A stretch of 64,000 bases of DNA from Corynebacterium sp. ACRPS (GTDB lineage Bacteria; Actinomycetota; Actinomycetes; Mycobacteriales; Mycobacteriaceae). Below the pieces are notes generated by a model. That model made no database searches, was not told the DNA's origin, and was given only the letters and a program-made list of their open reading frames with translations. The DNA lies in NCBI RefSeq assembly GCF_022346005.1, contig NZ_JAKRMY010000009.1, positions 61,634 through 125,633 of the forward strand, read 5' to 3'. Of the stretch, positions 46,847-57,300 are shown piece after piece; position 1 is the stretch's first letter, and the number at the start of each line of letters is the position of its first letter. Position numbers and translations under genes: made by a program.

Positions 46847-48893
46847 GCCGGATTTATCCCTGCTGGATGAGGATCAACGCCGCGCGGCCACCGCCCCACG
46901 CGGGCCGGTGTGCATTTTGGCGGGCGCGGGCACCGGTAAGACGCGCACCATTGCCTATCGCATCGCCAACATGGTGGATCAAGGGTTCGTAAACCCCCAG
47001 CGCGTTTTGGCCGTGACCTTTACCGCGCGTGCGGCAGGAGAAATGCGGGATCGCCTGCGCATGATGGGCGTGGCTGGCGTGCAGGCCCAGACCTTTCACG
47101 CGGCCGCGCGGCGCCAGCTGAAGTATTTCTGGCCGCAGGTCGCAGGCGATCTGCCGTGGACTCTATTGGATAATAAATTCCCGCTCGTAGCCCGCGCGGT
47201 GCGCTCGGTGGGGCTGGATAATTCCAAAGACATGATCCGCGACGTGCTGGCAGAAATCGAATGGGCAAAATCCGCGCTGGTCAGCGCGGAGGATTATGAG
47301 AGCGTCATCGCGGAAACGGATCGCACCGCTCCAGCCGATGCCGCTAAGGTAGCCGAGGCCTTCCGGCGCTACGAGAAGGCCAAGGCTACGCCGGATATGA
47401 TGCATTTGGACTTCGATGATCTGCTCATGCACATCGCTGGAGCCATCGAAAATGTCCCGGCCATTGCAGAGACCTTTCGCGAGCAGTACCGCACCTTCGT
47501 CGTTGACGAGTACCAGGACGTCACGCCCCTGCAGCAGCGCGTGCTGAACGCCTGGCTGGGTGATCGCGATGATCTCACCGTGGTGGGCGATGCCAACCAG
47601 ACCATCTATTCCTTCAACGGCGCCTCGCCGGAGTACCTGTTGAATTTTTCGCGCAGCTATCCGGACGGGACCATCGTCAAGCTGCAGCGCGACTATCGCT
47701 CTACGCCGCAGGTCACGGACCTGGCTAATCGGGTCATCGGCAAGGCTACGGGGCGCGCGGCGGGCACCCGCCTAGAGCTGCAGGGCATGCGCGAGCCTGG
47801 GCCGGAGCCGACGTTTAAGGCCTACGAGTCCGAGGAAAATGAGGCGCAGGAGGTGGCCGGGCAGGTGCTGACCCTGCTCAACCAGGGCGTGCCGGCCTCA
47901 GAAATTGCCATCTTGTACCGCATCAACGCCCAGTCGGAGCAATTTGAGCAGGCGCTTGCCGATGCCGGAGTGGTCTACCAAGTCCGCGGCGGTGAAGGTT
48001 TCTTCCGCCGCCCGGAGATTCTGGAGGCCATTCGCGTGCTCATTGCCGCCACGCGCCGCGATGATTTACCGGAGGACCCCGTGGCGATTGCGCGTGCCGC
48101 CTTTGTCGAGCTTGGGCTCAGCGCGACCGAACCGCAGGGCGCGCAGGCCCGCGAGCGCTGGCAATCACTGAACGCGCTGGTGGGGTTGATCGAAAAGATC
48201 GTGGAATCCACCCCGGGCATCGATCTCAATGGCGTGCTGGGCGAGCTGCGCCGCCGCTCCACTGATAAGCAAGCCCCCGCTATGGAGGGCGTTACCCTCG
48301 CTACGGTGCACGCGGCGAAGGGCTTGGAGTGGGACGCCGTCTTCCTCGTCGGGCTGAGCGAAAAGCTCATGCCCATCAACCACGCCATCAAAGCGGGCAA
48401 CGAGCAGATCGAGGAAGAGCGCCGCCTGTTTTATGTAGGCATTACCCGCGCCCGCGAGCATCTAGCCCTGTCGTGGGCATTGGCGAAGACCGCCGGTTCC
48501 AGGGCCTCCCGGGAGCGCACCCGGTTTCTCGATGGCATCGCGCCAGGCGTGGAATCGGCTGCGGGAAGTGGCCGCTCCCGTCGCCCGAAACGCTGCCGCG
48601 TGTGCAGTGGGGTACTAGAGACACCGGCGGAAAAGGTCATTGGCCGGCATGAAGACTGCGAGGGCAATGGCGATGATGAGGTCTTTTCCGCCCTGCGCTC
48701 GTGGCGCGCGCAGGTCGCTCGGGAAGAAAAGGTTCCGGCATACGTTATCTTTACCGATGCCACGCTGCAGGCCATCTCGGAAGAGCTGCCGGTAGATGAA
48801 GCGGAGCTGCTGTCTATATCTGGAATTGGGCCCAATAAGTTGGAGCGCTACGGCGAGCAAATCCTAGAGGTCATTCGCTCGGTGCGGATGTAG
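46839..48893 (+). CDS. uvrD2: ATP-dependent DNA helicase UvrD2
   Basis: SF1A helicase with an actinobacterial C-terminus. Walker A LAGAGTGKTRT (K34), DEYQDVTPLQQ, QTIYSFNGASPEY, VHAAKGLEWDAVFL and YVGITRARE motifs; then a tetracysteine segment (CRVCSGV and later Cys) and an HRDC domain (ISGIGPNKLERYGEQIL). 684 residues. GTG 46839 overlaps nudC. Its last 23 bases overlap the convergent gene. Confidence 0.95.
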   Translation: MNKPDLSLLDEDQRRAATAPRGPVCILAGAGTGKTRTIAYRIANMVDQGFVNPQRVLAVTFTARAAGEMRDRLRMMGVAGVQAQTFHAAARRQLKYFWPQVAGDLPWTLLDNKFPLVARAVRSVGLDNSKDMIRDVLAEIEWAKSALVSAEDYESVIAETDRTAPADAAKVAEAFRRYEKAKATPDMMHLDFDDLLMHIAGAIENVPAIAETFREQYRTFVVDEYQDVTPLQQRVLNAWLGDRDDLTVVGDANQTIYSFNGASPEYLLNFSRSYPDGTIVKLQRDYRSTPQVTDLANRVIGKATGRAAGTRLELQGMREPGPEPTFKAYESEENEAQEVAGQVLTLLNQGVPASEIAILYRINAQSEQFEQALADAGVVYQVRGGEGFFRRPEILEAIRVLIAATRRDDLPEDPVAIARAAFVELGLSATEPQGAQARERWQSLNALVGLIEKIVESTPGIDLNGVLGELRRRSTDKQAPAMEGVTLATVHAAKGLEWDAVFLVGLSEKLMPINHAIKAGNEQIEEERRLFYVGITRAREHLALSWALAKTAGSRASRERTRFLDGIAPGVESAAGSGRSRRPKRCRVCSGVLETPAEKVIGRHEDCEGNGDDEVFSALRSWRAQVAREEKVPAYVIFTDATLQAISEELPVDEAELLSISGIGPNKLERYGEQILEVIRSVRM

Positions 48894-49767
48894 CCAGGTT
48901 AACCTTGCCGCCGTAACACACCGGGCAGCGCGGATGGGCGATGGCCGTGCGCTGCTGGTGGCGGCCGTAGACGTCTACCTCCCATTGTTGGCCTGGGCGC
49001 GGAAATGAGGTTGGCGCGCCTGGCGGTAAGGGGCGCTTGCTTAAGCGGCGGACCACCACCTGTGCTTGGGCCGCTACAGCATCGATGACTAGTTTTTCTG
49101 GCTGCCTGCGCACGCTAGTGAGCTGGGAGGCGATGGTGGTCCACTGCGGATCCGCATCCACGCGGTATAAGTGAATGCACAGTGGGCAGGGGCCTTGCCC
49201 CTCCACGCGCAGGGGCCCGATGATGCCGCGGTTATCTAGGAGGGAGATGGGTAGCCACGTCGTTGGGGTTCCGGCAAGCGCATTGGCGCAATCGATGGGG
49301 CAATGGAGCTGGTCGATGGCAAGCACCGTAAAAAGCCCATCGAGGTCGTGGATATAGGAAAAGATATTGTCCTCATCAAGGGGGATGCGCACCGTATATC
49401 CATCTGCTGCCAAGCGGGCGCGCAACTCCAGAGCAAGCGGGGATTCGCCCAGCATGATGATGGTTTCAGGCTGCTCTGGATGTGGTGGCTGGGACCAGAG
49501 AATGCCATAGTCCAAGGCATCATCGATGAGGCTGCTGGCGGCGGCGCTATCCAAGCCGGCCGCTTCCAACCGCGCCGCCAATTCCCCGGAATCGACCGGC
49601 TGATGGGCCGTGGCAAAGGCACGGGCCACGCCCTGTGCATTGCCCGTATCCGCCACCGCCACCCGGGTGGCGTCCATTCCGAATTGCACCACGGAATTCT
49701 CGCGGCAAAATACGCCGCACCCTGGCGCCAATGTCACACGTTGAGCCGTGCCGTGTGAGCCAGTCAC
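48871..49767 (-). CDS. E1/ThiF-like zinc protein, TOMM cyclodehydratase C-protein-like (Rv3196 family)
   Basis: 298 residues. The N-terminal half looks like the leader-binding (RRE-like) winged helix of bacteriocin cyclodehydratase C-proteins (RVTLAPGCGVFCRE, LAARLEAAGLDSAAASSLIDDALDYGIL). The middle is a degenerate E1 fold (TIIMLGESPLALELRARLAADGYTVRI). Two C-x2-C pairs (CPLC and CPVC) form a likely structural zinc site, as in these proteins. No YcaO partner or precursor peptide lies nearby, so it is an orphan. GTG 49767 is accepted; ATG further in is possible. Confidence 0.7.
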   Translation of the reverse strand: MTGSHGTAQRVTLAPGCGVFCRENSVVQFGMDATRVAVADTGNAQGVARAFATAHQPVDSGELAARLEAAGLDSAAASSLIDDALDYGILWSQPPHPEQPETIIMLGESPLALELRARLAADGYTVRIPLDEDNIFSYIHDLDGLFTVLAIDQLHCPIDCANALAGTPTTWLPISLLDNRGIIGPLRVEGQGPCPLCIHLYRVDADPQWTTIASQLTSVRRQPEKLVIDAVAAQAQVVVRRLSKRPLPPGAPTSFPRPGQQWEVDVYGRHQQRTAIAHPRCPVCYGGKVNLATSAPSE

Positions 49768-49857
49768 TGGTTCTCCCCCTCAAATCCCCTCTATCGCCCC
49801 GAATACGGCATATGTGCCGCATGTGCGTCCATTGCACCACAGGTACAATGGCCTGTC

Positions 49858-50379
49858 ATGTCGAGCACGCAACCACCAGGACGTACCCACCCTGAGGTCA
49901 AGGTTATCCGCTCTGCGCGGCGGCGGAAGTCGGTGCAGGCGCGCATGGTGGCCGGGGTATTGGAAGTGCGCATTCCGGCTTGGATGTCCGCCCGGGAGGA
50001 AAACGAGGCGGTACAGGACATGCTCGCGCGCTTAGAGAAGAAAACCGGTGGTGGTACGAAGACCGATGCGGCGCTTCTCCAGCGCGCAGAACAGCTCAAC
50101 GCGCAGTACCTGGAAGGCCGCGCGTGGATTGGGTCCATCCGGTGGGTGAGCAATCAAAATACGCGGTGGGGTAGTTGTACTACCTCCACCGCGGATATCC
50201 GGCTGAGCAACCGCCTACAGCAGGTGCCGGATTATGTATTGGATTCGGTCATCATCCATGAGCTGACCCATACCTTCATCCCGCGCCATGGGCGCGAATT
50301 CTGGCGGTGGGCCGATAGGGCGCCCCACGCCGAGCGGGCCAAGGGCTACCTTGAGGCCTACCAGCGCTGGGGCGGTTAG
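49858..50379 (+). CDS. YgjP-like (DUF45/WLM) zinc metallopeptidase
   Basis: 173 residues. The family marks are RWGSC (residues 103-107) and HELTH (134-138) with FIPRHGREFW after it, the third metal ligand. SprT/YgjP-type enzymes; the bacterial substrate is unknown. Cytosolic. ATG 49858 keeps the RRRKS basic motif of the family near the N-terminus. Confidence 0.9.
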   Translation: MSSTQPPGRTHPEVKVIRSARRRKSVQARMVAGVLEVRIPAWMSAREENEAVQDMLARLEKKTGGGTKTDAALLQRAEQLNAQYLEGRAWIGSIRWVSNQNTRWGSCTTSTADIRLSNRLQQVPDYVLDSVIIHELTHTFIPRHGREFWRWADRAPHAERAKGYLEAYQRWGG

Positions 50380-50385
50380 CGCGAG

Positions 50386-51852
50386 CTATTTATCCTCGCC
50401 GCCGTTGTCCTTTTCGGAGTTGTCGTCGCCGTCGTCCACGTCGTCCCCGTCGTCGCTGCTTTGCGAGTCCTTGTCTTGTGCAGAATCCTTGTCCTCTTCG
50501 GACTTGCTTTCGGAGTCCTCGCCGGAACCCTCGCCGTTTTTGAGCATCTCTTCGAGCTTGGCAAATTCTTCCTCGAAGCCCTCATCAGGCTCATCATCCA
50601 AGAGGGAATCGATGAAGGCAGCCGGGTTATCGAGGTGCTCTGCGGTGGGCAGGAAGTCTGGGTGGTCCCAGGCCTTATCGCGCTTTTCGGCACCCACGGC
50701 CACGGTGGCGCGGCGCCACAGCTCGGCGGCCTCGGTGACCTTGGGGGCGTTGAGCTCGATGCCCACAACCTTGCTAAAGGCCTGCTCAGCAGACCCGCCG
50801 GTGCTGCGGCGGTGCGCCCATGCCTCAGTGAGCTTGGAGGTGGAGGGGATGCGCTCGCCCAAGGCCTCGCTCACGACGTGCTCGGCCCAGCCCTCGACCA
50901 AGGCCAACAGGGTTTCCAGCCTGGAGGCGGCAGCGGTGTTCTTGGAGGTAATCCGCGGGGAGAGATCCATTCCCTGCAGCTTGCTCATGGCTTCCTGGAT
51001 GGCCTGCGGATCGCCGGATTCCAGGTTCAGCTCGCGGGCGAGCTCTTCAATGTGGGAGGTATCAATGACCAAGCCGATGGCGTATTCCTCCACGGAGGAG
51101 ACGATGCGCTCTACCAGCCACGGCACGTGCTTGAACAGGCGCTGGCGGGCGGCCTCGCGCGCGGCGATGTAGACCAATACCTCCTGGCCAGGAACGTTGA
51201 GCTCGCGCGCGACCTTCTGAATGGTATGCGGCAAAAGTGCCACCGTATTGGCCGGGGCGATGGGGAGGCCAAAGTCGGAGCCGGTCAGCGCTTGGCTGGC
51301 CAGATCGCCCAGGGCATGGCCTAGCTGCATGCCGAAATTCATGCTGGACATTTGGCCCATCATCTTGGTCATCGGGCCCATCATTTGGCGGGCCTCTTCC
51401 GGCATGGATTCCAGCTGGGCATCGTTCATGTGCTGGGCCACGGGAGTGACCATGCGCTCCCAGGCGGGCATGGTTTCTTCCAGCCACTGCTTGGAATCCC
51501 ATGCCTGCGTGGTTCCGGAAGCGGTGGGGAGAATGGAGGCATCGTCAAGCCAGAGCTCCGCCAGGCGCACCGATTCTTCTACTGCCTTGGAATCTTCCGC
51601 GCTGATGTCTTTTGACTTGGGGATCTGCTGCAGGGCGATGCGCTTGGCCATGTCGTAATTGACCGGCCCGGAGTTCTGGGGCGAGTTCATGGACGAGCCC
51701 ATTCCGGATAGCATCTGACCGAACTGGTTCAGCATGTCTCCGAGGCCGCCACCATTACCGCCGCCGAATGCGCCGAACGGGTTCTGGTCACGACGGCCGT
51801 CATTATCGTCGTCATCGTTATTTGGGAAAGAAAAACCGAATCCGTTGCTCAT
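50386..51852 (-). CDS. Zincin_2 (DUF2342) zinc-dependent metalloprotease-like protein
   Basis: 488 residues, equivalent to Rv3195. Begins with an acidic and Gly-rich tract (PNNDDDDNDGRR, GGGNGGGLGDML), followed by a helical domain with LLALVEGWAEHVVSEALG, the conserved EGW..H region of this family, and ends in about 50 acidic residues. A standard HExxH is not visible, so activity is uncertain. ATG 51852 with TTGGAG upstream; the longer frame to 52602 is antisense to the next gene. Confidence 0.85.
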   Translation of the reverse strand: MSNGFGFSFPNNDDDDNDGRRDQNPFGAFGGGNGGGLGDMLNQFGQMLSGMGSSMNSPQNSGPVNYDMAKRIALQQIPKSKDISAEDSKAVEESVRLAELWLDDASILPTASGTTQAWDSKQWLEETMPAWERMVTPVAQHMNDAQLESMPEEARQMMGPMTKMMGQMSSMNFGMQLGHALGDLASQALTGSDFGLPIAPANTVALLPHTIQKVARELNVPGQEVLVYIAAREAARQRLFKHVPWLVERIVSSVEEYAIGLVIDTSHIEELARELNLESGDPQAIQEAMSKLQGMDLSPRITSKNTAAASRLETLLALVEGWAEHVVSEALGERIPSTSKLTEAWAHRRSTGGSAEQAFSKVVGIELNAPKVTEAAELWRRATVAVGAEKRDKAWDHPDFLPTAEHLDNPAAFIDSLLDDEPDEGFEEEFAKLEEMLKNGEGSGEDSESKSEEDKDSAQDKDSQSSDDGDDVDDGDDNSEKDNGGEDK

Positions 51853-51945
51853 GCGCTCCAATCTACCGGCACCGTGCGGAAAGTTTCCATGATCACAGCA
51901 ACGCTGACAGCGAACAGTACGCCAAAGGTTGTAGGCTATTGCTTC

Positions 51946-53010
51946 GTGAATTCTCCTGCTAGCCGTCGCGTCCGCACCATCGCCTGGGGTGCTATCCCCG
52001 TTGTGCTTACCGGTGCGTTGGTATCGCTTGACCATATCCCGGGCACCGATGTCTCGCTGACCGTTCCCTATGCCGCCGAAGGCCCCGGTCCTACGGTGGA
52101 TACGCTGGGCGAGGTCGATGGCACCCAAGTCGTTGATGTGCAGGCGCCAAAGACCTATGAGCCCAGTGGGCACCTCAATATGACCACCGTATCCGTGCGC
52201 ACCAATATGACCTTGGCGCAGGCGTTGGGGCGCTGGGCGCTTACCGATGACACCCTGGTGCCCATCGATACCGTCATTCCGCAAAACATGACCGATGAAG
52301 AGGTCCAAGAATCCAATAAGCAGGCCTTTACCCAATCGGAGTCCGCTGCCACCATCGCGGCGATGGACTATTTGCACCTGCCGGTCAAAATCACGGTGGC
52401 GGAGGTCATTGAGGATGGCGCCGCTTCGGAGCACCTTAAAAAAGACGATGTCATCACCGCCGTCGATGGCACCGAGGTTACCGAGCCGAGCGAGGTCCAA
52501 GACATCATCAAGGACAAAAGCCCTGGCGATAAGGTGAAAGTCAGCGTCACGCGCGGGGATAAAGAGCTCAGCGAAGAAATCGAATTGGGCGAAAACCCGC
52601 ACGATAAGGGCAAGGCACTGCTGGGAATCGCCATGCTATCCCAGCCCAAGGACGATATCTCGGTGAACTACAACCTACAGGATATCGGCGGGCCATCAGC
52701 GGGAATGATGTTTACCCTGGCGGTTATCGACAAGCTCAGCGATGAAGACCTAACCGGCGGCACCTTCGTGGCCGGCACCGGCACCATTCAGGCCGATAGC
52801 AAGGTCGGGCCGATTGGTGGCATTGAGCATAAAATCGCCGCCGCGCACGAGGCAGGCGCCGAGCTTTTCTTGGCGCCCAAGGACAACTGCTCAGCGGCGG
52901 CCGGCAGCGACCACGGCGATATGACCATTGCACAGGTAGAAAACCTGGACGATGCCGTGGCGGCCATGAAGGACTTTGCGGCGGGCAAAGACGTCAAGGA
53001 ATGCAGCTAA
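51946..53010 (+). CDS. Lon-like membrane protease with PDZ domain (YlbL type)
   Basis: 354 residues: a membrane anchor (AIPVVLTGALVSL), a first alpha-beta region, a PDZ domain (VIEDGAASEHLKKDDVITAVDGT), then a Lon (S16) catalytic domain. Catalytic Ser251 in GGPSAGMM and Lys296 in IEHKIAAA are present. Acts outside the membrane on unknown substrates. GTG 51946 is the likely start (TAGGCT a few bases upstream suggests a leaderless message); the frame continues to 51874 without support. Corresponds to Rv3194c. Confidence 0.9.
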   Translation: MNSPASRRVRTIAWGAIPVVLTGALVSLDHIPGTDVSLTVPYAAEGPGPTVDTLGEVDGTQVVDVQAPKTYEPSGHLNMTTVSVRTNMTLAQALGRWALTDDTLVPIDTVIPQNMTDEEVQESNKQAFTQSESAATIAAMDYLHLPVKITVAEVIEDGAASEHLKKDDVITAVDGTEVTEPSEVQDIIKDKSPGDKVKVSVTRGDKELSEEIELGENPHDKGKALLGIAMLSQPKDDISVNYNLQDIGGPSAGMMFTLAVIDKLSDEDLTGGTFVAGTGTIQADSKVGPIGGIEHKIAAAHEAGAELFLAPKDNCSAAAGSDHGDMTIAQVENLDDAVAAMKDFAAGKDVKECS

Positions 53011-53032
53011 AAAGAGCTTGTGCGGCCGAGGC

Positions 53033-53701
53033 CTAGTCCTTTACTAGGCCCAATTCCTTAATCTTTTCTTCCGGGTCCACCTGGTCAGAAGAGATCATCT
53101 GCTGCATGACCAGGCCTTCCTTATTATCCACCACGGTGATAACCGCGGTGGTGCCCAACGTGGACCAGCCGACGACGCGATCGCCATCGTCCTCGATGGC
53201 ATGGGAGCTGCGCAGCTCCGTAAGTACCTGGGTGGTTTGGGAGGCCTTGGAGTGGGACTTAAAGAACTGGAATTGCCCCACCTTAGGGCCGGAGCAATTG
53301 TACGAAGAGTCCCCGCCGGTGGAATCGCAGCGCTCAAACTGGGCGAATAGGTCCTTGGGTGCCAGCGACTTATATACGTCGTAGACTTTGGCGACTGACT
53401 TATCCAACTCGCCGCCAGCACTCGGCTCGCTGGTGGTGCTTTCCTCGGAAGCCTCGTCTTCATCCTTGTCCGCCGTTTCTGACTCCGAGGAGGACGCGGC
53501 GGAGGATTCGGTGCTGGATGCCGTGGATTCCTCGTCGTTTTCAGAGGTTGTGGTGGAGGCGGCAGGAGTGGTCTCTACGGGGGCATCGTCAGGCGCATCG
53601 GCATCGGAGGAACAACTTGCCGCAGCCACGCTGAGCCCCAGTAGCGCCGCCGCGGTAGCGGTACGGGCAGGAAAACGGCGGGAGAAGGAAAGGCGTCGCA
53701 C
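53033..53701 (-). CDS. Putative lipoprotein with Ser/Glu-rich linker
   Basis: 222 residues from GTG 53701, with AGGAG 9 bases upstream. A basic n-region, hydrophobic core and lipobox VAAASC precede a low-complexity Thr/Ser/Glu/Asp stretch of about 70 residues. The C-terminal domain contains two Cys (RCDSTGG, YNCSGP) that may bond, and ends KIKELGLVKD. Unknown function; a cell-surface protein between the PDZ protease and the PPA1309 gene. Confidence 0.8.
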   Translation of the reverse strand: MRRLSFSRRFPARTATAAALLGLSVAAASCSSDADAPDDAPVETTPAASTTTSENDEESTASSTESSAASSSESETADKDEDEASEESTTSEPSAGGELDKSVAKVYDVYKSLAPKDLFAQFERCDSTGGDSSYNCSGPKVGQFQFFKSHSKASQTTQVLTELRSSHAIEDDGDRVVGWSTLGTTAVITVVDNKEGLVMQQMISSDQVDPEEKIKELGLVKD

Positions 53702-53737
53702 TGTATAGAACTCCTTGGTCGCGGGCTTAATTGCCAC

Positions 53738-54274
53738 TTAGTCTAGTTCATCCGGATCCTGGTTGAGGCCATAGCGCAAAGCGGCGATCACGCCGGGGGC
53801 TACCTGCGGGCCGCCGCGGAGCTGAATATCGTCCTCAGCAAAGGGGCCTGCGGCCTCAAGCTCTTCCTCTGTGGGACGCAGCTGCAGCAAAGTGGTCTCA
53901 ATTCCTTCCTCGCGCAGGGCACCCGAATACAGGCGCGCCGGGCGAGGGGAGGGGTCCTCGCTAGAGGTATCCCGGAACTTAATCTCCTGGGCCAAGATGG
54001 CACCTGCGACCTCGCGCGGCCAGGCCAAGCGGGAGACGTAATCAGCCAATTCCTCGGAACCCGGCTCGATGTTTTCCGGGACATTGTCTTGCACGATAAG
54101 GGTTAGCGGGGACGCGGTTTCCTCATCCATGGCCGCTAGCTGGTCTGCCACCAGATGGGTGGGGACAAGCGCGAAGATGGTGGGGCGGGCGTCCCAACCT
54201 TCAGCATGGACGAACTCCACGGCCTCCGTCATGGCGCGGTTTAAAGCTGGCTGTGATAATTCGGGGGAACTCAT
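53738..54274 (-). CDS. PPA1309-family protein
   Basis: 178 residues, conserved actinobacterial protein: the start LNRAMTEAVEFVHAEGWDARPTIFALV and the SRLAWPREVAGAILAQEI centre are typical. No membrane or metal motif. ATG 54274 with AAGGA upstream; ATG 54280 overlaps that site. Stands divergent from the UPF0182 gene, an arrangement kept in other corynebacteria. Function unknown. Confidence 0.85.
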   Translation of the reverse strand: MSSPELSQPALNRAMTEAVEFVHAEGWDARPTIFALVPTHLVADQLAAMDEETASPLTLIVQDNVPENIEPGSEELADYVSRLAWPREVAGAILAQEIKFRDTSSEDPSPRPARLYSGALREEGIETTLLQLRPTEEELEAAGPFAEDDIQLRGGPQVAPGVIAALRYGLNQDPDELD

Positions 54275-54364
54275 AGGCATCCTTATTCGTTATCTGGGTA
54301 TTGATTCCTTAAACTGGAAAAAGTCTACATGTTTAATATTCGCACTACTTGATTGGAGCTGGCG

Positions 54365-57300
54365 TTGTCCCTAGGGTCATCCACACCAGCCGCCCCATTG
54401 AAGCGGCCTCCTAAGGTCGCGGCAATTATTGCGGCCATCATTGCCGTCCTCTTATTCTTCGGCCCCATGCTCGTGGGCATGTACACGGATTGGAGGTGGT
54501 TTGGCTCCATTGATTACCGCAGTGTTTTCACCACCGCGATTATTGCGCGCATAGTCCTCTTTATCATCTTCGGGCTCGTTGCTGCCGCAGTAGTGTGGGC
54601 AGCCGGGTTCTTTGCTTGGCGCGGCCGCCCCGATTCCCTGGATATGGGGGATTTGAATTCGCCGGTCTATCAGTACCGCCAGTCCATTGAGAAGTCCATG
54701 GGCGTGCTGTTCAAGGTCATCCCGGCCATCGTGGGCATCATCGCCGGTTTCATCGGCCAGTCCCACTGGCGCGATGTGATGCTATTCCTCAACGGCCAGG
54801 ACTTCGGCGTACAAGACCCCCAATTCCACCACGACTTGGGCTTTTATACCTTTAGTCTGCCCGTGTTGCAGATGGTGGTCAGCACCCTGTCCATCCTGCT
54901 TGTGCTCGCCTTCCTCATTGCCCTATTCGGCCACTACATCTTGGGCGGAATCCGCATTGGCAATAAGGCCGCGGGCGTGCGCGGTTCCATCTCCCGCTCG
55001 GCGCGCCTGCAGCTTGCCATTACGGCCGGGCTGTGGATGGTGGCCCAGGTCGCCGGCTACTGGCTGGAGCGCTACGGGCTGCTGTATTCCGAGCACGACC
55101 TGTTTACCGGTGGTTCCTACACGGATATCCACGCCTACCTGCCGGCCAAGATCATTTTGATGATCATCGGCGTCTTCGTCGCTATTGCGCTCTTTATGGC
55201 CATCGTCATCAAGGACCTGCGCATCCCTGGCCTCGCCGTGGTGCTGATGCTCGCGTCCTCGCTGATCATCGGCCAGGCATGGCCACTGCTGATGGAGCGC
55301 TTCTCGGTCCAGCCAAACCGCCAGGCCAAGGAAAATGAGTCCATCGCCCGCAATATTGAGGCCACGCGGTATGCCTATGGGCTTACCGATGACCACGTGA
55401 CCTACAAGGAAAACTGGGGCGGCGATAACGTATCGGATGACAAGGTTGCCTCTGATAACGCCACCATCAATAACCTGCGCCTGCTGGATCCAGAGATTTT
55501 GTCGCCGACGTTTACCCAGATGCAGCAGCTGAAGAACTTCTATGGGTTCCCAGAAACGCTGTCCATGGACCGCTATGAAATCGATGGCAAGATGCGCGAC
55601 TTCGTCGTTGCGGCCCGCGAGCTGGACCCGAACGAGCTGCGTGAAAACCAGTCCGATTGGATCAACCGCCACACCGTATATACCCACGGCAATGGCTTCG
55701 TAGCCGCGCAGGCCAATACCGTCGATGAGGTTGCCCGCGATGCCGGTTCCGCCCGCGGTGGTTACCCCATCTTCACCGTCTCTGACCTGCAGACCCAGGC
55801 CGGCGAGTCCGAGGGCGAGGGCGAGACCCAAGATGCCGAGAAGTCTTTGGGCATCAAGGTAGACCAGCCACGCATTTACTACGGCCCGGTCATCGCTAGT
55901 GCCGCAGATAACCTGGACTACGCCATTACCGGTACCACCGGCGAAAAACCGGTGGAGTACGACACCGATAGCACCAACTACACCTATGACGGTGAGGGCG
56001 GCGTTGAGATTGGCAATCTGTTTGACCGCACCATGTATGCCGCTAAGTACCGCGAGCTGAACTTCCTGCTTTCGGATCGCGTGGGCAGCGAATCCAAGCT
56101 GCTTTATGACCGCGATCCCCGCGAGCGTGTGGAGAAGGTTGCTCCATGGTTGACCACCGATTCCGCTACCTACCCGGCCGTTATTGACGGCCACCTGAAG
56201 TGGATCGTCGATGGCTACACCACCCTGGACTCCCTGCCGTATTCGCAGCGCGCTTCGCTTTCGGATGCCACCCAGGACGCCCTCAACCCCGATGGCACCA
56301 CCCAGCGCTTGGTCAATGACCAGGTGGGCTATATCCGCAACTCCGTGAAGGCGACCGTGGATGCCTATGACGGCAGCGTGGACCTCTACGAGTTTGACAA
56401 GGAAGACCCCGTGCTCAAGGCATGGGAAGGCGTTTTCCCGGATGTGGTCAAGCCAGAATCGGAGATCTCCGATGAGCTGCGCGAGCACTTCCGCTACCCA
56501 GAGGACATGTTCAAGGTTCAGCGTGACCTCTTGGCCCGCTACCACGTTGATGACCCGAACGTCTTCTTTAATAACGATGCCTTCTGGTCTGTGCCGAATG
56601 ACCCGACCGCGGAAGAATCACGCGACCTGAATCAGCCGCCGTACTACGTGATGGCTGCAGATCCGGAGACCGGTAAGCCGAGCTTCCAGCTGACTACCTC
56701 GTACCGTGGTCTGAACCGTGAGTTCCTGTCCGCACACATGGCGGTATCTTCCGATCCGGATACCTACGGCGATATCACCGTGCGCGTGCTGCCAACCAAT
56801 ACGCAGACGCAGGGTCCGAAGCAGGCGCAGGACGCCATGATGTCTTCTGACCAGGTAGCCCGCGACCGCACTCTGTGGGAGGGCACCAACGACCTGCATA
56901 ACGGTAACCTGCTGGCCTTGCCGGTCGGTGGCGGCGAGATCCTCTACCTCGAGCCGATTTACTCGCAGCGCAAGGATCAGGCCTCCGCCTTCCCGAAGCT
57001 GCTGCGCGTGCTCGTGTCCTACAAGGGCCGCGTGGGCTATGCACCGACTATCGGTGATGCCCTTGAGCAGGTGGGAATCGACGCCAAGTCTGCCCAGGAC
57101 ATCGAAGAGATTGAGGGCGACTCCGGCGACGACGATGCCGATAAGGACAGCTCTTCTGCGGACAAGAAGGACGAGAAGAAGGAATCTACTGAGGAATCCG
57201 CTCCGGCTTCGGCCCCTCGTTCCTCCGATGAGGCAGGCGCTATCGAGGACATCAACAAGGCCCTGAAGGGCCTGGAGGATGCCCGCGGCGGTTCCTTCGA

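Noticed and set aside
53030..53050. Hairpin GGCCTAGT/ACTAGGCC at the end of the lipoprotein gene
   Set aside because: It spans the stop codon and has no T-run on either strand; too weak to call a terminator.
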